A stretch of 64,000 nucleotides of DNA from Flavobacterium tagetis (GCF_016735615.1 NZ_JAERSF010000002.1:682001-746000), one strand, 5' to 3'; shown: positions 25,944 to 34,267, counted from the first letter of the stretch. Made by a program: numbers and translations. Notes: generated from the letters alone by a model not told the origin.

Positions 25944-26070
25944 TTTTTTAACCGCAAAGCACGCAAAGTTTTTTGTCTCTGAGGTTTTATAAAAACGCAA
26001 AGTTCGCAAAGCTTTGTACATAAACTTTGTGAACTTTGCGTAAACCTTTGCGTGCTTTGCGGTTAAAAAA
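25944..26070. repeat. Nested perfect CGCAAAG palindrome
   Basis: A 25-base arm (25944-25968, containing AACCGCAAAGCACGCAAAG) is exactly inverted at 26046-26070. Inside, CGCAAAGTTCGCAAAG (25996-26011) is inverted at 26025-26040 with one mismatch. The whole 127 bases can form a two-stage hairpin. Its right arm holds the TTTG of the helicase promoter. Confidence 0.8.
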
Positions 26071-26085
26071 CTTTCCCTACTTTTG
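26056..26085 (+). promoter_or_regulatory. Promoter of the DEAD-box helicase, leaderless
   Basis: TTTG (26056-26059), an 18-base spacer and TACTTTTG (26078-26085), followed by CAGC and the ATG. With initiation a few bases after the -7 element, the transcript would begin at or next to the start codon. Confidence 0.6.
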
Positions 26086-26089
26086 CAGC

Positions 26090-27451
26090 ATGAAAAAACA
26101 CCATTCCAACGATATACTTTCGAATTTAGGGATTCAGAGCCTCAACGAAATGCAGGAAACTGCTCATGACGTTATTCTGAACGATAACAACGTTTTATTG
26201 CTTTCTCCAACAGGATCTGGAAAAACATTAGCGTTTTTGCTTCCAATTTTAGAATTATTGCAACCAGAAATCTTATCGGTTCAATGTCTGATTTTGGTTC
26301 CATCACGCGAATTAGGACTTCAGATCGAACAGGTTTGGAAGAAAATGGGAACGCAGTACAAAGTAAATATTTGTTATGGCGGACATTCGGTTGAAACGGA
26401 AATGAAAAACTTAAGCAATCCGCCAGCAGTTTTAATTGGAACGCCTGGAAGAATTGCCGATCATATTGACAGAGAATCTTTTAGAACCGATAAAATTCAG
26501 ACTTTAATTTTGGATGAATTTGATAAATCGCTTCAATTAGGTTTTCATGAACAAATGTCTTTTATCATTGGAAGGTTATCGAGAGTAAACAAACGCGTTT
26601 TGGTTTCAGCAACTTCAGATATCGAAATTCCAAAATACACAAGAGTTGTAAATCCTACGGTTTTAGATTTTATTCCAGAGGAAGAAGAAAAGACGAATCT
26701 TTCTATGAAAATGGTGATTTCGCCAGCAAAAGATAAGCTGCAGAGTTTATTCAATTTGATTTGCTCGCTGAAATCAGAATCGGCTATTATTTTTTGTAAC
26801 CATCGTGATGCTGCAGAACGCATCAGTGATACTTTAAACGAAAAAGGAATCTATTCGGTGTATTATCATGGCGGAATGGATCAGGAAGAACGTGAGCGTG
26901 CTTTAATTCAGTTCAGAAATGGAAGTGTAACGTATCTAGTAACAACCGATTTGGCTGCGAGAGGTTTGGATATACCTGAAATGAAACACGTTATTCATTA
27001 CCATCTTCCGTTAAAAGAAGATGAGTTTACGCATCGTAACGGGCGTACAGCTCGTATGCAGGCAACAGGAACAGCTTACATTATCATTCACGAAAGTGAA
27101 AAACAGTTAGATTACATCGATTACGAAATGGAGGTTTTTGATGTGGAAGGAAAAGTTTCGCTTCCAAGTCCGCCTAAATTTCAGACTATTTACATCAGTG
27201 GAGGAAAGAAAACAAAACTGAACAAATTTGATATCGTTGGATTCTTTTCTCAAAAAGGGAAACTAGAAAAAGACGATTTGGGTTTAATTGAAGTGAAAGA
27301 TTTTGTTTCGTTTGCGGCAGTTAAATACAATAAAGTAAAAGACCTTCTGAAAAACATTAAAGATGAAAAAATGAAAGGCAAGAAGTTTAAAATCGAAGTT
27401 GCCCGAAATGTCATTAAGAAAGAAGAAGAGGAGAAGAGAGGGAAGTATTGA
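26090..27451 (+). CDS. DEAD-box RNA helicase with DbpA-like C-terminal domain
   Basis: 453 residues from MKKHHSNDILSNLG. The open frame extends 54 bases further into the repeat but those codons are repeat sequence. Helicase motifs: the Q-motif region LGIQSLNEMQ, I SPTGSGKT, Ia PSRELG, II LDEFD (DEFD rather than DEAD), III SAT, and VI HRNGRTARM. A C-terminal basic domain of about 75 residues (KFDIVGFFSQKGKLEKDDLGLIEV...) resembles the RNA-binding domain of DbpA, the ribosome-assembly helicase. It probably acts on rRNA. Confidence 0.92.
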   Translation: MKKHHSNDILSNLGIQSLNEMQETAHDVILNDNNVLLLSPTGSGKTLAFLLPILELLQPEILSVQCLILVPSRELGLQIEQVWKKMGTQYKVNICYGGHSVETEMKNLSNPPAVLIGTPGRIADHIDRESFRTDKIQTLILDEFDKSLQLGFHEQMSFIIGRLSRVNKRVLVSATSDIEIPKYTRVVNPTVLDFIPEEEEKTNLSMKMVISPAKDKLQSLFNLICSLKSESAIIFCNHRDAAERISDTLNEKGIYSVYYHGGMDQEERERALIQFRNGSVTYLVTTDLAARGLDIPEMKHVIHYHLPLKEDEFTHRNGRTARMQATGTAYIIIHESEKQLDYIDYEMEVFDVEGKVSLPSPPKFQTIYISGGKKTKLNKFDIVGFFSQKGKLEKDDLGLIEVKDFVSFAAVKYNKVKDLLKNIKDEKMKGKKFKIEVARNVIKKEEEEKRGKY

Positions 27452-27672
27452 TTTTAGATAATCTAAGAGGAAAGATGCGAGAAGCAAGATGTAGATATGA
27501 AGATTGGAATTTGGAATTTTAATTTTTTGTATTTATTTTATTGTATTTCAATAGTTTAGGATTGCGTGGTTAAGTTTTACAATTTTATGTTAAAAAAATA
27601 ACGAATTGATAGGTGTTTTTTCAATATTTCTATGTTTTTTTGTGTTCGTAAAATTGTAACCCCAAATACTAT

Positions 27673-28116
27673 ATGAAAAAGATTATTACTCTTGCCGCAT
27701 TGTTTTTTACTTTTGTTTCGTTTGCACAGGTTAAGGTTCTAGAAACAGTTCCTGTAGAAAAATTAGGAAAAGTAAATAACAACTACATTCAGAAAATTGG
27801 TGACGAATACACTGTGTATTACACTATCGTTCAAAGTGATGACGATTCGACTTTGAGAAAATTTTCATTCAAGAACATCGATAATGCTTATAACTCTTTA
27901 TACAACATTATCATGGGCGGATTTACAGCTTCTCCATTGTACGATATCAAATTAGAGTTACCTAACAACTACATTTGGTTGCACTACACAGGAAATGTGG
28001 TTCCAGACAAAGCTACAGTACAATTTATGGTTTCTGGTAAAGAAAGAGACGCAGCAACAAACAATGTTTCTGAGCCATTCGTAAAAGACCAAATCAATAA
28101 ATTATTCCAAAAATAA
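27673..28116 (+). CDS. Secreted protein of unknown function
   Basis: The 147-residue protein has a signal peptide (MKKIITLAALFFTFVSFAQ) and a compact mixed domain (DEYTVYYTIVQSDDDSTLRKFSF, FTASPLYDIKLELPNNYIWLHYTG). No cysteines or known motifs appear in the mature part. It is likely periplasmic. Not recognised; homologues are probably restricted to Flavobacteriia. It ends at a strong terminator shared with the convergent phnA-like gene. Confidence 0.75.
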   Translation: MKKIITLAALFFTFVSFAQVKVLETVPVEKLGKVNNNYIQKIGDEYTVYYTIVQSDDDSTLRKFSFKNIDNAYNSLYNIIMGGFTASPLYDIKLELPNNYIWLHYTGNVVPDKATVQFMVSGKERDAATNNVSEPFVKDQINKLFQK

Positions 28117-28119
28117 TTC

Positions 28120-28315
28120 TTTTGAGGTTCAAAGCCTCAAAGAGACAAAGTTTTTTTTAAGACTTATCTCTTATTCACATAAACAAAAAAAGCTGTTCTA
28201 ATCGAACAGCTTTTTTTGTTTTAGATTCAAAGGCTCAGTGTTGCAAAAGGACAAAGATTTTATTTTAGTTTGGAAACTTTGCACCTTTGTCCCTTTGTTC
28301 CTCTGAACCTCAAAA
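28120..28315. repeat. Long-range inverted repeat around a terminator
   Basis: TTTTGAGGTTCAAAG (28120-28134) pairs with CTCTGAACCTCAAAA (28301-28315), with one mismatch. Between them are AAAG/CTTTG-rich units and the bidirectional terminator. Confidence 0.5.
28184..28217. terminator. Bidirectional terminator
   Basis: AGCTGTTC / GAACAGCT stem with a 5-base loop, flanked by seven A and a T-run, between two convergent genes. Confidence 0.85.
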
Positions 28316-28316
28316 A

Positions 28317-28895
28317 TTATATTTTCTTCACATACTGTGTAATAATCACAATCTGCTGTCCGTCTACTTTTCCTTCAATGTATTCTGCATTTTCGTGATC
28401 TAAACGAATGTTTCTAACCGCAGTTCCTTGTTTGGCAACCATGCTCGATCCTTTTACTTTAAGATCTTTGATTAAAACAACCGAATCTCCGTGTTGTAGT
28501 ACTACGCCGTTACTGTCGCGGTGAACTAATTTATTTTCGTCATCTTCTCCTTCTCCTGTTGCTTTTGCCCATTCTAGAGTATCATCGTCTAGGTACATCA
28601 TATCGAGCAATTCCTGTGGCCATCCTGCAGCGCGCATACGGCTTAACATTCTCCAAGCCACAACTTGTACAGGAATATTTTCGTTCCACATACTGTCGTT
28701 AAGACATCTCCAGTGGTTTAAATCGACATTGTCTGGATTTTCAATTTGGTCAATACAGGTGTTACAGGCAAATACAGCTTCATCAATTCCGCCTTTTTTC
28801 GTTGGCAGAACCTGATAAACTTTTAAATTCTCTTCATTACCGCAAAGTTCGCATTTTGACCCGCTTCGTTTGCTTAATTCTCTCTCGATACTCAT
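28317..28895 (-). CDS. PhnA-domain zinc-ribbon protein
   Basis: 192 residues. The N-terminal zinc ribbon holds CELC (Cys15/Cys18 region) and CNTC, and the C-terminal PhnA domain (about residues 125-192) has VVLQHGDSVVLIKDLKVKGSS and IRLDHENAEYIEGKVDG. The family name comes from the E. coli phn region, but it is not a phosphonatase, and its role is undefined. A middle segment (WAKATGEGEDDENK) separates the two domains. It is cytoplasmic and is followed by the convergent terminator. Confidence 0.88.
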   Translation of the reverse strand: MSIERELSKRSGSKCELCGNEENLKVYQVLPTKKGGIDEAVFACNTCIDQIENPDNVDLNHWRCLNDSMWNENIPVQVVAWRMLSRMRAAGWPQELLDMMYLDDDTLEWAKATGEGEDDENKLVHRDSNGVVLQHGDSVVLIKDLKVKGSSMVAKQGTAVRNIRLDHENAEYIEGKVDGQQIVIITQYVKKI

Positions 28896-28959
28896 TGTTT
28901 GGTGTTTATTTTAAAAATGCGAAATTACTTATAATTTGCTTCGCAGGCAAGTTTGTCTT

Positions 28960-29418
28960 TTATTCTTTTACCCTAACAGCTTTTGGAACCAATTGTTCAT
29001 ATTCGCCTCCATGACGCAATACATCGCGTACAATGCTCGAACTGATAAATGAGGTACTTGCAGCTGTAAGCAAGAAAACCGTTTCTATTTTAGAAAGTTT
29101 TCTATTTGTATGTGCAATCGCTTTTTCAAACTCGAAATCGGCAGGATTGCGAAGGCCTCTTAAAATGAAATTAGCTTTTTCTTTTTTTGCTAAATCTATT
29201 GTTAATCCTTCATAAGTAATAACAGAAACTTTTGGTTCGTCTTTGAAGGTTTCTTCTATAAAACGTTTCCTTTCTTCTAATGAAAACATGTATTTTTTTT
29301 CGGCATTAACACCAATTGCAATAACAATTTCATCAAATAAAGGAATTCCTCTTTTGATAATATCTTCGTGACCTAGTGTAATAGGATCAAATGATCCTGG
29401 GAATATGGCTTTACGCAT
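28960..29418 (-). CDS. coaD: Phosphopantetheine adenylyltransferase
   Basis: CoaD transfers AMP to 4'-phosphopantetheine in coenzyme A synthesis. From MRKAIFPGSFDP the protein is 152 residues, the normal length. The 15 codons upstream of this methionine are repeat-derived and not used. Motifs: PGSFDPITLGHEDI (the T-x-G-H nucleotidyl-transfer site), ILRGLRN, FEFEKAIAHTNRKL and TSFISSSIVRDV. Confidence 0.97.
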   Translation of the reverse strand: MRKAIFPGSFDPITLGHEDIIKRGIPLFDEIVIAIGVNAEKKYMFSLEERKRFIEETFKDEPKVSVITYEGLTIDLAKKEKANFILRGLRNPADFEFEKAIAHTNRKLSKIETVFLLTAASTSFISSSIVRDVLRHGGEYEQLVPKAVRVKE

Positions 29419-29476
29419 TTTTTTTCTTTTTAAAGGTTTAAAGCTGCAAAGGCGCAAAGGCACAAAGGCTTTTTTT

Positions 29477-29559
29477 GAGGTTCTAAGATTTTGAGTTGCT
29501 AAGCTACTAAGATTTTTTCTTTTTTACGTTTAAAGATACGGAGGTACAAAGTTTTTTTA
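29477..29559. repeat. Direct repeat, copy 1 (upstream of coaD)
   Basis: An approximately 80-base unit beginning GAGGTTCTAAG and including GCTACTAAGATTTTTTCTT and GAGGTACAAAG. It aligns well with 30214-30304 apart from a 6-9-base insertion, and the two copies bracket the zinc-ribbon gene. Confidence 0.65.
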
Positions 29560-29563
29560 GTTT

Positions 29564-30208
29564 TTAAAGTGGTATTTTATAATTTTGATCTTGATTTTCA
29601 AGTTGTCTTGATCTTCTGATTTTTATTATTTCATCATTTTTGTAAAGCTCTAAAAGACCTTTTCTAGAATAATTTACTTTGCGATCAGAATAGTTTTCAG
29701 CTTTATCGAGATCATCAGCTTCGTATGGTAAATAAGCATCATAATCGTTGTGCGTTGTATAAACACTGTCTTTTGTAATTTTATCTATTTTCAGAGTAGA
29801 ATAATAGCCATTCGAAAATTTTAAATTGTAGACATCGCCCTTTAATGGAGTATTTATTAATAAACTGGTTTCGTCTTTTTCCTGCCAATAATTATTTAAG
29901 CTGTATATTAAATACAGAGCAATTATAATACTTCCTGAAAACATCCAAACTGAACTTTGCAGCTTTTCATTTCGAAGCTTTTCTTGGATATCTTCTGATA
30001 GCTGTTCATAATCAAAATAATGATCACATTGATCGCAATGAATGTTTACGGTTTTTCCAACGGGAAATAAAGGAATTAAGGTTATGTAAACATATTTTCT
30101 AAAAATACTAAAATGCAACGTGTCAAAGCTCTCACAATTCGGACATTTTTTGCCTGACAGTAAACCATTTTTTACATTTGAATCGTTTGTTCCAATTAAG
30201 AAAAGCAC
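29564..30208 (-). CDS. Zinc-ribbon membrane protein of unknown function
   Basis: 214 residues. An N-terminal zinc ribbon has two cysteine pairs (KCPNC about residue 22 and HCDQCDHYF about residue 58). A single transmembrane helix follows (SSVWMFSGSIIIALYLIYSL, about 85-105), and then a soluble domain with many charged residues. The zinc ribbon is expected in the cytoplasm. No function is recognised. The gene is bracketed by direct repeats, which may indicate that it can be gained or lost as a unit. Confidence 0.65.
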   Translation of the reverse strand: MLFLIGTNDSNVKNGLLSGKKCPNCESFDTLHFSIFRKYVYITLIPLFPVGKTVNIHCDQCDHYFDYEQLSEDIQEKLRNEKLQSSVWMFSGSIIIALYLIYSLNNYWQEKDETSLLINTPLKGDVYNLKFSNGYYSTLKIDKITKDSVYTTHNDYDAYLPYEADDLDKAENYSDRKVNYSRKGLLELYKNDEIIKIRRSRQLENQDQNYKIPL

Positions 30209-30213
30209 TTTTT

Positions 30214-30304
30214 TAGGTTCTAAGGTTCTGAGTCGCTAAACTACTAAGATTTTTTCTTTTTTTTGTTCAAAGGCTCAAAGATACAGAGGTACAAAGTTTT
30301 TATT
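30214..30304. repeat. Direct repeat, copy 2
   Basis: Counterpart of 29477-29559: TAGGTTCTAAG, then CTACTAAGATTTTTTCTT, then GAGGTACAAAGTTTTT. A partial third unit (TTAGGTTCTAAGTTGCTAAG) follows directly. Confidence 0.65.
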
Positions 30305-30392
30305 AGGTTCTAAGTTGCTAAGATTTTTTCTTTTTAAACTTAAAATAAGCCAAGTTTTGGAATTTGGAATTTAAATTTTGGAATTTAAAAAT

Positions 30393-31085
30393 TTATGTAA
30401 TTCTCTTGGTATTAATAGATTCTACCCACTCATCTTTTTTGCAGACTTGACATACAGCGGTTCCGCTTTTTTGTTCTTGGGTATGACCGCAAAAAGTACA
30501 GGAATAAATGCCATCTTTTGGAATGAATTTACTTTTAGCATAAAATAAAGAAGGAAGAATAGGAAGGCCGTATCCGACTTTTTGATCTTCATAGAAATAC
30601 ACACTAATTTCACCACTCGTTTCAATGTAGGCATGTTTTACTTGTCCTAAATGTTCAATAGATCGTATTCGTAATTCAGCGAAAAATTCGTCCTGTGCTA
30701 AACTTTCTTTTTTAAAAGTCGAAACAGAAAACTTGCCGTCGTTGATTAAACATTCGGTTTTGCCTTCAATGAATTCTTCAAATTTTTTACTTTTCCCTGT
30801 CAGCCAAGTTACTGATCGGTATAAAATAATAATTACTGTAAAAACTATTAAAGCGGGAATAATGCCGACATCTTCATAAAACATTGGGTCGCCTGCAGCA
30901 GAACCTAAGGCAATAATAATCACTGTTTCGAAAATAGACAATTGTTTAACACCGCGTTTTCCTGCTAATTTAAGTGTCAGCAATAGAATAATAAACATAA
31001 TGGTTGAACGAAAAATAACTTCGAAAATAAAGCTTTCTGGCAGGTTGTTAAAAAGTAGTCTTTCCCATTCAAATATTTCTTTCAT
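30393..31085 (-). CDS. DUF421 (YetF-like) membrane protein with C-terminal zinc ribbon
   Basis: 230 residues. Three transmembrane helices (about residues 22-100) carry the DUF421 hallmark LKLAGKRGVKQLSIFETVIIIALGSAAGDP, and the cytoplasmic DUF421 domain follows (CLINDGKFSVSTFKKESLAQDEFFAELR). The last 40 residues add a CTFC...CQVC pair, a rubredoxin-like or zinc-ribbon knuckle that YetF itself lacks. Function of the family is unclear. The added metal site could sense redox or metal state (inference). Confidence 0.85.
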   Translation of the reverse strand: MKEIFEWERLLFNNLPESFIFEVIFRSTIMFIILLLTLKLAGKRGVKQLSIFETVIIIALGSAAGDPMFYEDVGIIPALIVFTVIIILYRSVTWLTGKSKKFEEFIEGKTECLINDGKFSVSTFKKESLAQDEFFAELRIRSIEHLGQVKHAYIETSGEISVYFYEDQKVGYGLPILPSLFYAKSKFIPKDGIYSCTFCGHTQEQKSGTAVCQVCKKDEWVESINTKRIT

Positions 31086-31222
31086 TTTTTAAGCAGCTAA
31101 GGTTTTGAAATACTAAGATACTGCCTTTTGGTGTTTGGAATGTATCTTAATTTCCATGTTTAACCGTAATTTTTTATGTAAATTTTGATAAATAATGCAT
31201 CAATCTTTTGAATAGAAAACAT

Positions 31223-31259
31223 AAAAAAAGGTGCTGAAATTATAGAATTTCAACACCTT
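31223..31259 (-). terminator. Terminator of ddl
   Basis: AAGGTG.TGAAATT stem and its complement with a 4-base loop, followed on the minus strand by seven T. Confidence 0.8.
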
Positions 31260-31278
31260 CGTATCTTTGAGATATTTA

Positions 31279-32250
31279 TTAAGCCAAAGCCAGCTCAATT
31301 GCATTTGTAAATAAATCTTCCAGAGAAATTCCGGCTGCTTTTGCTTGTTGCGGAATTAAACTTTCTGTTGTTAAACCTGGAATAGTGTTCATTTCAAGCA
31401 TGTGCGGTTCGCCGTTTACAATAATGAATTCGCTTCTTGAGAAACCTCTCATTTTTAAAACTTCGTAAGCGCGTTTTGCAGTTTCTGATACTTTTTTAGT
31501 CAATTCGTCAGAGATTCTCGCTGGTGTGATTTCTTGCGATTTTCCTTCGTATTTGGCTTCGTAATCAAAGAAATCATTGTCTGATACAATTTCTGTAATC
31601 GGTAAAACGATAATTTCGCCTTTGTAATTGATAACTCCCACAGAAACTTCAGTTCCGTCAAGGAAGCTTTCAATGATGATTTCGTTGTCTTCTTTATACG
31701 CCACTTCAATTGCAATTGGCAATTCAGCTTCAGTTTTTACTTTTGAGATTCCGAAACTAGAACCCGCTTTGTTTGGTTTTACGAAACATGGCAATCCTAC
31801 TTTCTTAACGATTTCTCCAGTATTGATTTCGTCACCTTTGTTCAAATAGTAAGAAATGGCTGTTTTGATTCCGTATGGTTTTAAAACAGACAATAAATCT
31901 CTTTTGTTGAATGTAAGTGCTGATTGGTAATAATCGCAAGAAGATTGAGGCATTCCGATCAATTCGAAATACGCTTGCATTAATCCATCTTCTCCTGGAG
32001 TTCCGTGGATGGCATTGAAAACACAGTCAAAAGTAATTTTCTGACCGTTTACTGTAACTGAAAAATCATTTCTATCGATTGGGAATTCGGCGTCGTTTTC
32101 GTCTACATACACCCATTTTTCTTTGAAAATGTGAATACGGAATCCGTTGAATTTTGTTTTGTCAAGATATTGATACACGACATTTCCGCTAATTAAAGAT
32201 ATTTTGTATTCGCTGGAATAGCCGCCCATGATGATGGCAATGTTTTTCAT
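31279..32250 (-). CDS. ddl: D-alanine--D-alanine ligase
   Basis: The 323-residue ATP-grasp enzyme joins two D-alanines for peptidoglycan. Motifs: IIMGGYSSEYKISLISG (N-terminal substrate site, a Bacteroidota variant of GG.S.E..VSL.S), HGTPGEDGLMQ, CFVKPNKAGSSFGISKV, ESFLDGTEVSVG and the metal/substrate site MLEMNTIPGLTTESLIPQQA. It is complete and monocistronic. Confidence 0.96.
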   Translation of the reverse strand: MKNIAIIMGGYSSEYKISLISGNVVYQYLDKTKFNGFRIHIFKEKWVYVDENDAEFPIDRNDFSVTVNGQKITFDCVFNAIHGTPGEDGLMQAYFELIGMPQSSCDYYQSALTFNKRDLLSVLKPYGIKTAISYYLNKGDEINTGEIVKKVGLPCFVKPNKAGSSFGISKVKTEAELPIAIEVAYKEDNEIIIESFLDGTEVSVGVINYKGEIIVLPITEIVSDNDFFDYEAKYEGKSQEITPARISDELTKKVSETAKRAYEVLKMRGFSRSEFIIVNGEPHMLEMNTIPGLTTESLIPQQAKAAGISLEDLFTNAIELALA

Positions 32251-32371
32251 GTTTTTGTTTCAGGTTTTAATTTGTTTCAAGTTTCAGGTTTTGCGGTAAA
32301 TCGTTCAAATCTGTTTTGAAACTTTATTGAATATATGATTTTTTAATAAATAACGTTCTTATGAAATAGAG

Positions 32372-32453
32372 TGTCCTAGCCCTGATAGAAGCGGCATCCT
32401 TTTGTGCCGGGGTTCGGCGCAAAAGATACAGCGGATAGCAGGAAACAGCTCCT
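32372..32453. repeat. GATAGC-type structured repeat with central hairpin
   Basis: It begins TGTCCTAGCCCTGATAG and ends GCGGATAGCAGGAAACAGCTCC. The central hairpin is TTTTGTGCCG-GGGTT-CGGCGCAAAA (32400-32424). It lies in the 319-base ddl/PASTA gap, which also holds GTTTCAGGTTT repeats near 32267. Its sister at 45188 keeps the flanks and loop but changes the stem on both sides. Confidence 0.75.
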
Positions 32454-32541
32454 TATATTTGAAATCAGGAATTTTAAAATTCCAAATTCCAAAGTTCTTT
32501 GTTTTAAACAAAATTATCATTTTTTTTGAAACGAAATACTT

Positions 32542-32549
32542 TATCTTTG
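32542..32549 (+). promoter_or_regulatory. -7 promoter element of the PASTA-rluD unit
   Basis: TATCTTTG, a full match, 21 bases ahead of the chosen ATG. It argues against the longer open frame that begins inside the structured repeat. Confidence 0.55.
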
Positions 32550-32569
32550 TCGCTATTAAAAATAAATTT

Positions 32570-33190
32570 ATGAGTTTACGTCAGTATTTAACAAGCCGAG
32601 TTTTTTTCTTGCAATTGCTTGCTGCCGCAGCTATTATTGCGGTTATTGGTTATTTATTTATGCATTGGTTAACTTTTACGACTGATCACGGACACGAAAT
32701 TGCGGTGCCGAATTTGTCTAAATTGACTGAGGAGCAAGTGGAAAACAAATTGGACGAATTGGATTTGGATTATGTTCTATTGGATAGTGTTGATTACAGA
32801 AGTGAATACCCAAAATATAGCGTTGTTGAGCAAGATCCTTTGCCTGGAACAATGGTAAAAGTGGGTAGAAAAATTTATATCAAGATTAATGCTTCTGGTT
32901 TTTCTTCTGTGAAAATTCCAGATTTAATCGAGAAAACATATCGTGAAGCGGTTCCAACGTTGAAAGCGCTAGGTCTTGAGCCAGGAACGATTACGTATAT
33001 TCCGAACCTTGGAAAAGATATGGTTTTGGAAATGCGTTTAAAAGGAAGAAACTTAAAAGTAGGAGATAGAGTGCTTAAAGCTTCTAAAATTGATTTGGTT
33101 TTAGGAGACGGAAAAGCAAGTTATGTAGATGAAAGTCAGGCAACAGATAGTACTGCGGTGCCTGCAGAAACCCCAAGTGATGAACAATAA
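32570..33190 (+). CDS. PASTA-domain membrane protein
   Basis: 206 residues from MSLRQYLTSRVFFLQ. One N-terminal transmembrane helix (about residues 13-31) is followed outside the membrane by two PASTA-type repeats of about 70 residues (VPNLSKLTEEQVENKLDELDLDYVL...VEQDPLPGTMVKVGRKIYIKIN, then IPDLIEKTYREAVPTLKALGLEPG). PASTA domains bind peptidoglycan fragments. There is no kinase domain. It overlaps rluD by 11 bases, a pairing common in Bacteroidota, so the two are co-translated. Confidence 0.88.
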   Translation: MSLRQYLTSRVFFLQLLAAAAIIAVIGYLFMHWLTFTTDHGHEIAVPNLSKLTEEQVENKLDELDLDYVLLDSVDYRSEYPKYSVVEQDPLPGTMVKVGRKIYIKINASGFSSVKIPDLIEKTYREAVPTLKALGLEPGTITYIPNLGKDMVLEMRLKGRNLKVGDRVLKASKIDLVLGDGKASYVDESQATDSTAVPAETPSDEQ

Positions 33191-34223
33191 TATTGAAGAA
33201 AATTTAGATCTGGAAGACGAATTATTTGAGCACTACAGATTTGAAGTCCCAAAAGGTCAAGCGTTTTTACGTATTGACAAATATTTAATGTATTTGATTC
33301 CGAATGCCACACGAAATAAAATTCAGAATGCGGCAACTAATGGAAACATTTTTGTGAATGATATTCCAGTAAAATCAAATTACAAAGTAAAACCTTTTGA
33401 TGTGATAACGGTTATGTTGTCGCATCCTCCGTTTGAAAATAGAGTAGATCCAGAAGATATTCCGTTGGATATTGTTTATGAAGATGATGCGTTATTGCTT
33501 ATCAATAAACCGCCGGGATTGGTTGTACACCCAGGTCACGGGAATTATACTGGAACTTTGGTGAACGCTTTGGCATTTCATTTTGAAAATCTGCCAATGA
33601 ACAGCAGCGAGCGCCCAGGTTTGGTTCACCGAATTGATAAAGATACTTCTGGTCTTTTGGTTGTGGCTAAAACTGAAGCGGCTATGACACATTTAGCAAA
33701 GCAATTTGAAGCTAAAACTACCGAACGTGAGTATATTGCTCTAGTTTGGGGAAATGTTGTGGCAGATAGCGGTACAATTGAAGGAAACTTAGCGAGACAT
33801 TTGAAAGACAGAATGCAAATGGCAGTTTTTGATGATCCAGAAATTGGAAAACCTGCTATTACGCATTATAAAGTTTTGGAGCGTTTTGGTTATGTAACTC
33901 TTATTTCTTGTAGACTAGAAACAGGAAGAACACACCAAATTCGTGCGCACATGAAACATATCGGTCATCCTTTGTTTAATGATGAGCGTTATGGGGGTCA
34001 CTTGATTTTGAAAGGAACTACTTTTACGAAATATAAACAGTTTATTGAGAATTGTTTTAAAGCTTTACCACGTCAGGCACTACATGCTAAAACGCTTGGA
34101 TTTGTTCACCCAAATACGGGAGAATTAATGCGTTTTGATACAGAATTGCCTCAGGATTTTCAGGATTGTATTGAGAAATGGCGTAATTATGTGAAGTCGC
34201 ATAATGTTGAGGACGAAGTGTAA
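33180..34223 (+). CDS. rluD: 23S rRNA pseudouridine synthase, RluD type
   Basis: 347 residues from MNNNIEENLDLEDELF. The ATG lies within the last codons of the PASTA gene (ATGAACAATAA). An N-terminal S4 RNA-binding domain (RIDKYLMYLIPNATRNKIQ...FVNDIPVKSNYKVKP) precedes the synthase core. The catalytic aspartate is in LVHRIDKDTSGLLVVAKT, with GRTHQIRAHMKHIGHPL downstream. RluA, RluC or RluD specificity is given by family resemblance only. Confidence 0.92.
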   Translation: MNNNIEENLDLEDELFEHYRFEVPKGQAFLRIDKYLMYLIPNATRNKIQNAATNGNIFVNDIPVKSNYKVKPFDVITVMLSHPPFENRVDPEDIPLDIVYEDDALLLINKPPGLVVHPGHGNYTGTLVNALAFHFENLPMNSSERPGLVHRIDKDTSGLLVVAKTEAAMTHLAKQFEAKTTEREYIALVWGNVVADSGTIEGNLARHLKDRMQMAVFDDPEIGKPAITHYKVLERFGYVTLISCRLETGRTHQIRAHMKHIGHPLFNDERYGGHLILKGTTFTKYKQFIENCFKALPRQALHAKTLGFVHPNTGELMRFDTELPQDFQDCIEKWRNYVKSHNVEDEV

Positions 34224-34267
34224 TTAGATAATTAGGGAATTTGTCAATTAGATAATTTTCTTTAAAA

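Noticed and set aside
25900..26070. CRISPR-like array
   Set aside because: The repeated CGCAAAG and TTTCAGG units are inverted or irregular, without evenly spaced unique spacers and without cas genes.
26036..26089. An 18-residue N-terminal extension of the helicase
   Set aside because: Those codons are the right arm of the CGCAAAG palindrome and the promoter itself.
32402..32569. A 56-residue N-terminal extension of the PASTA protein
   Set aside because: It would be translated from the structured repeat and across a TATCTTTG promoter element; the downstream ATG begins a normal membrane anchor.
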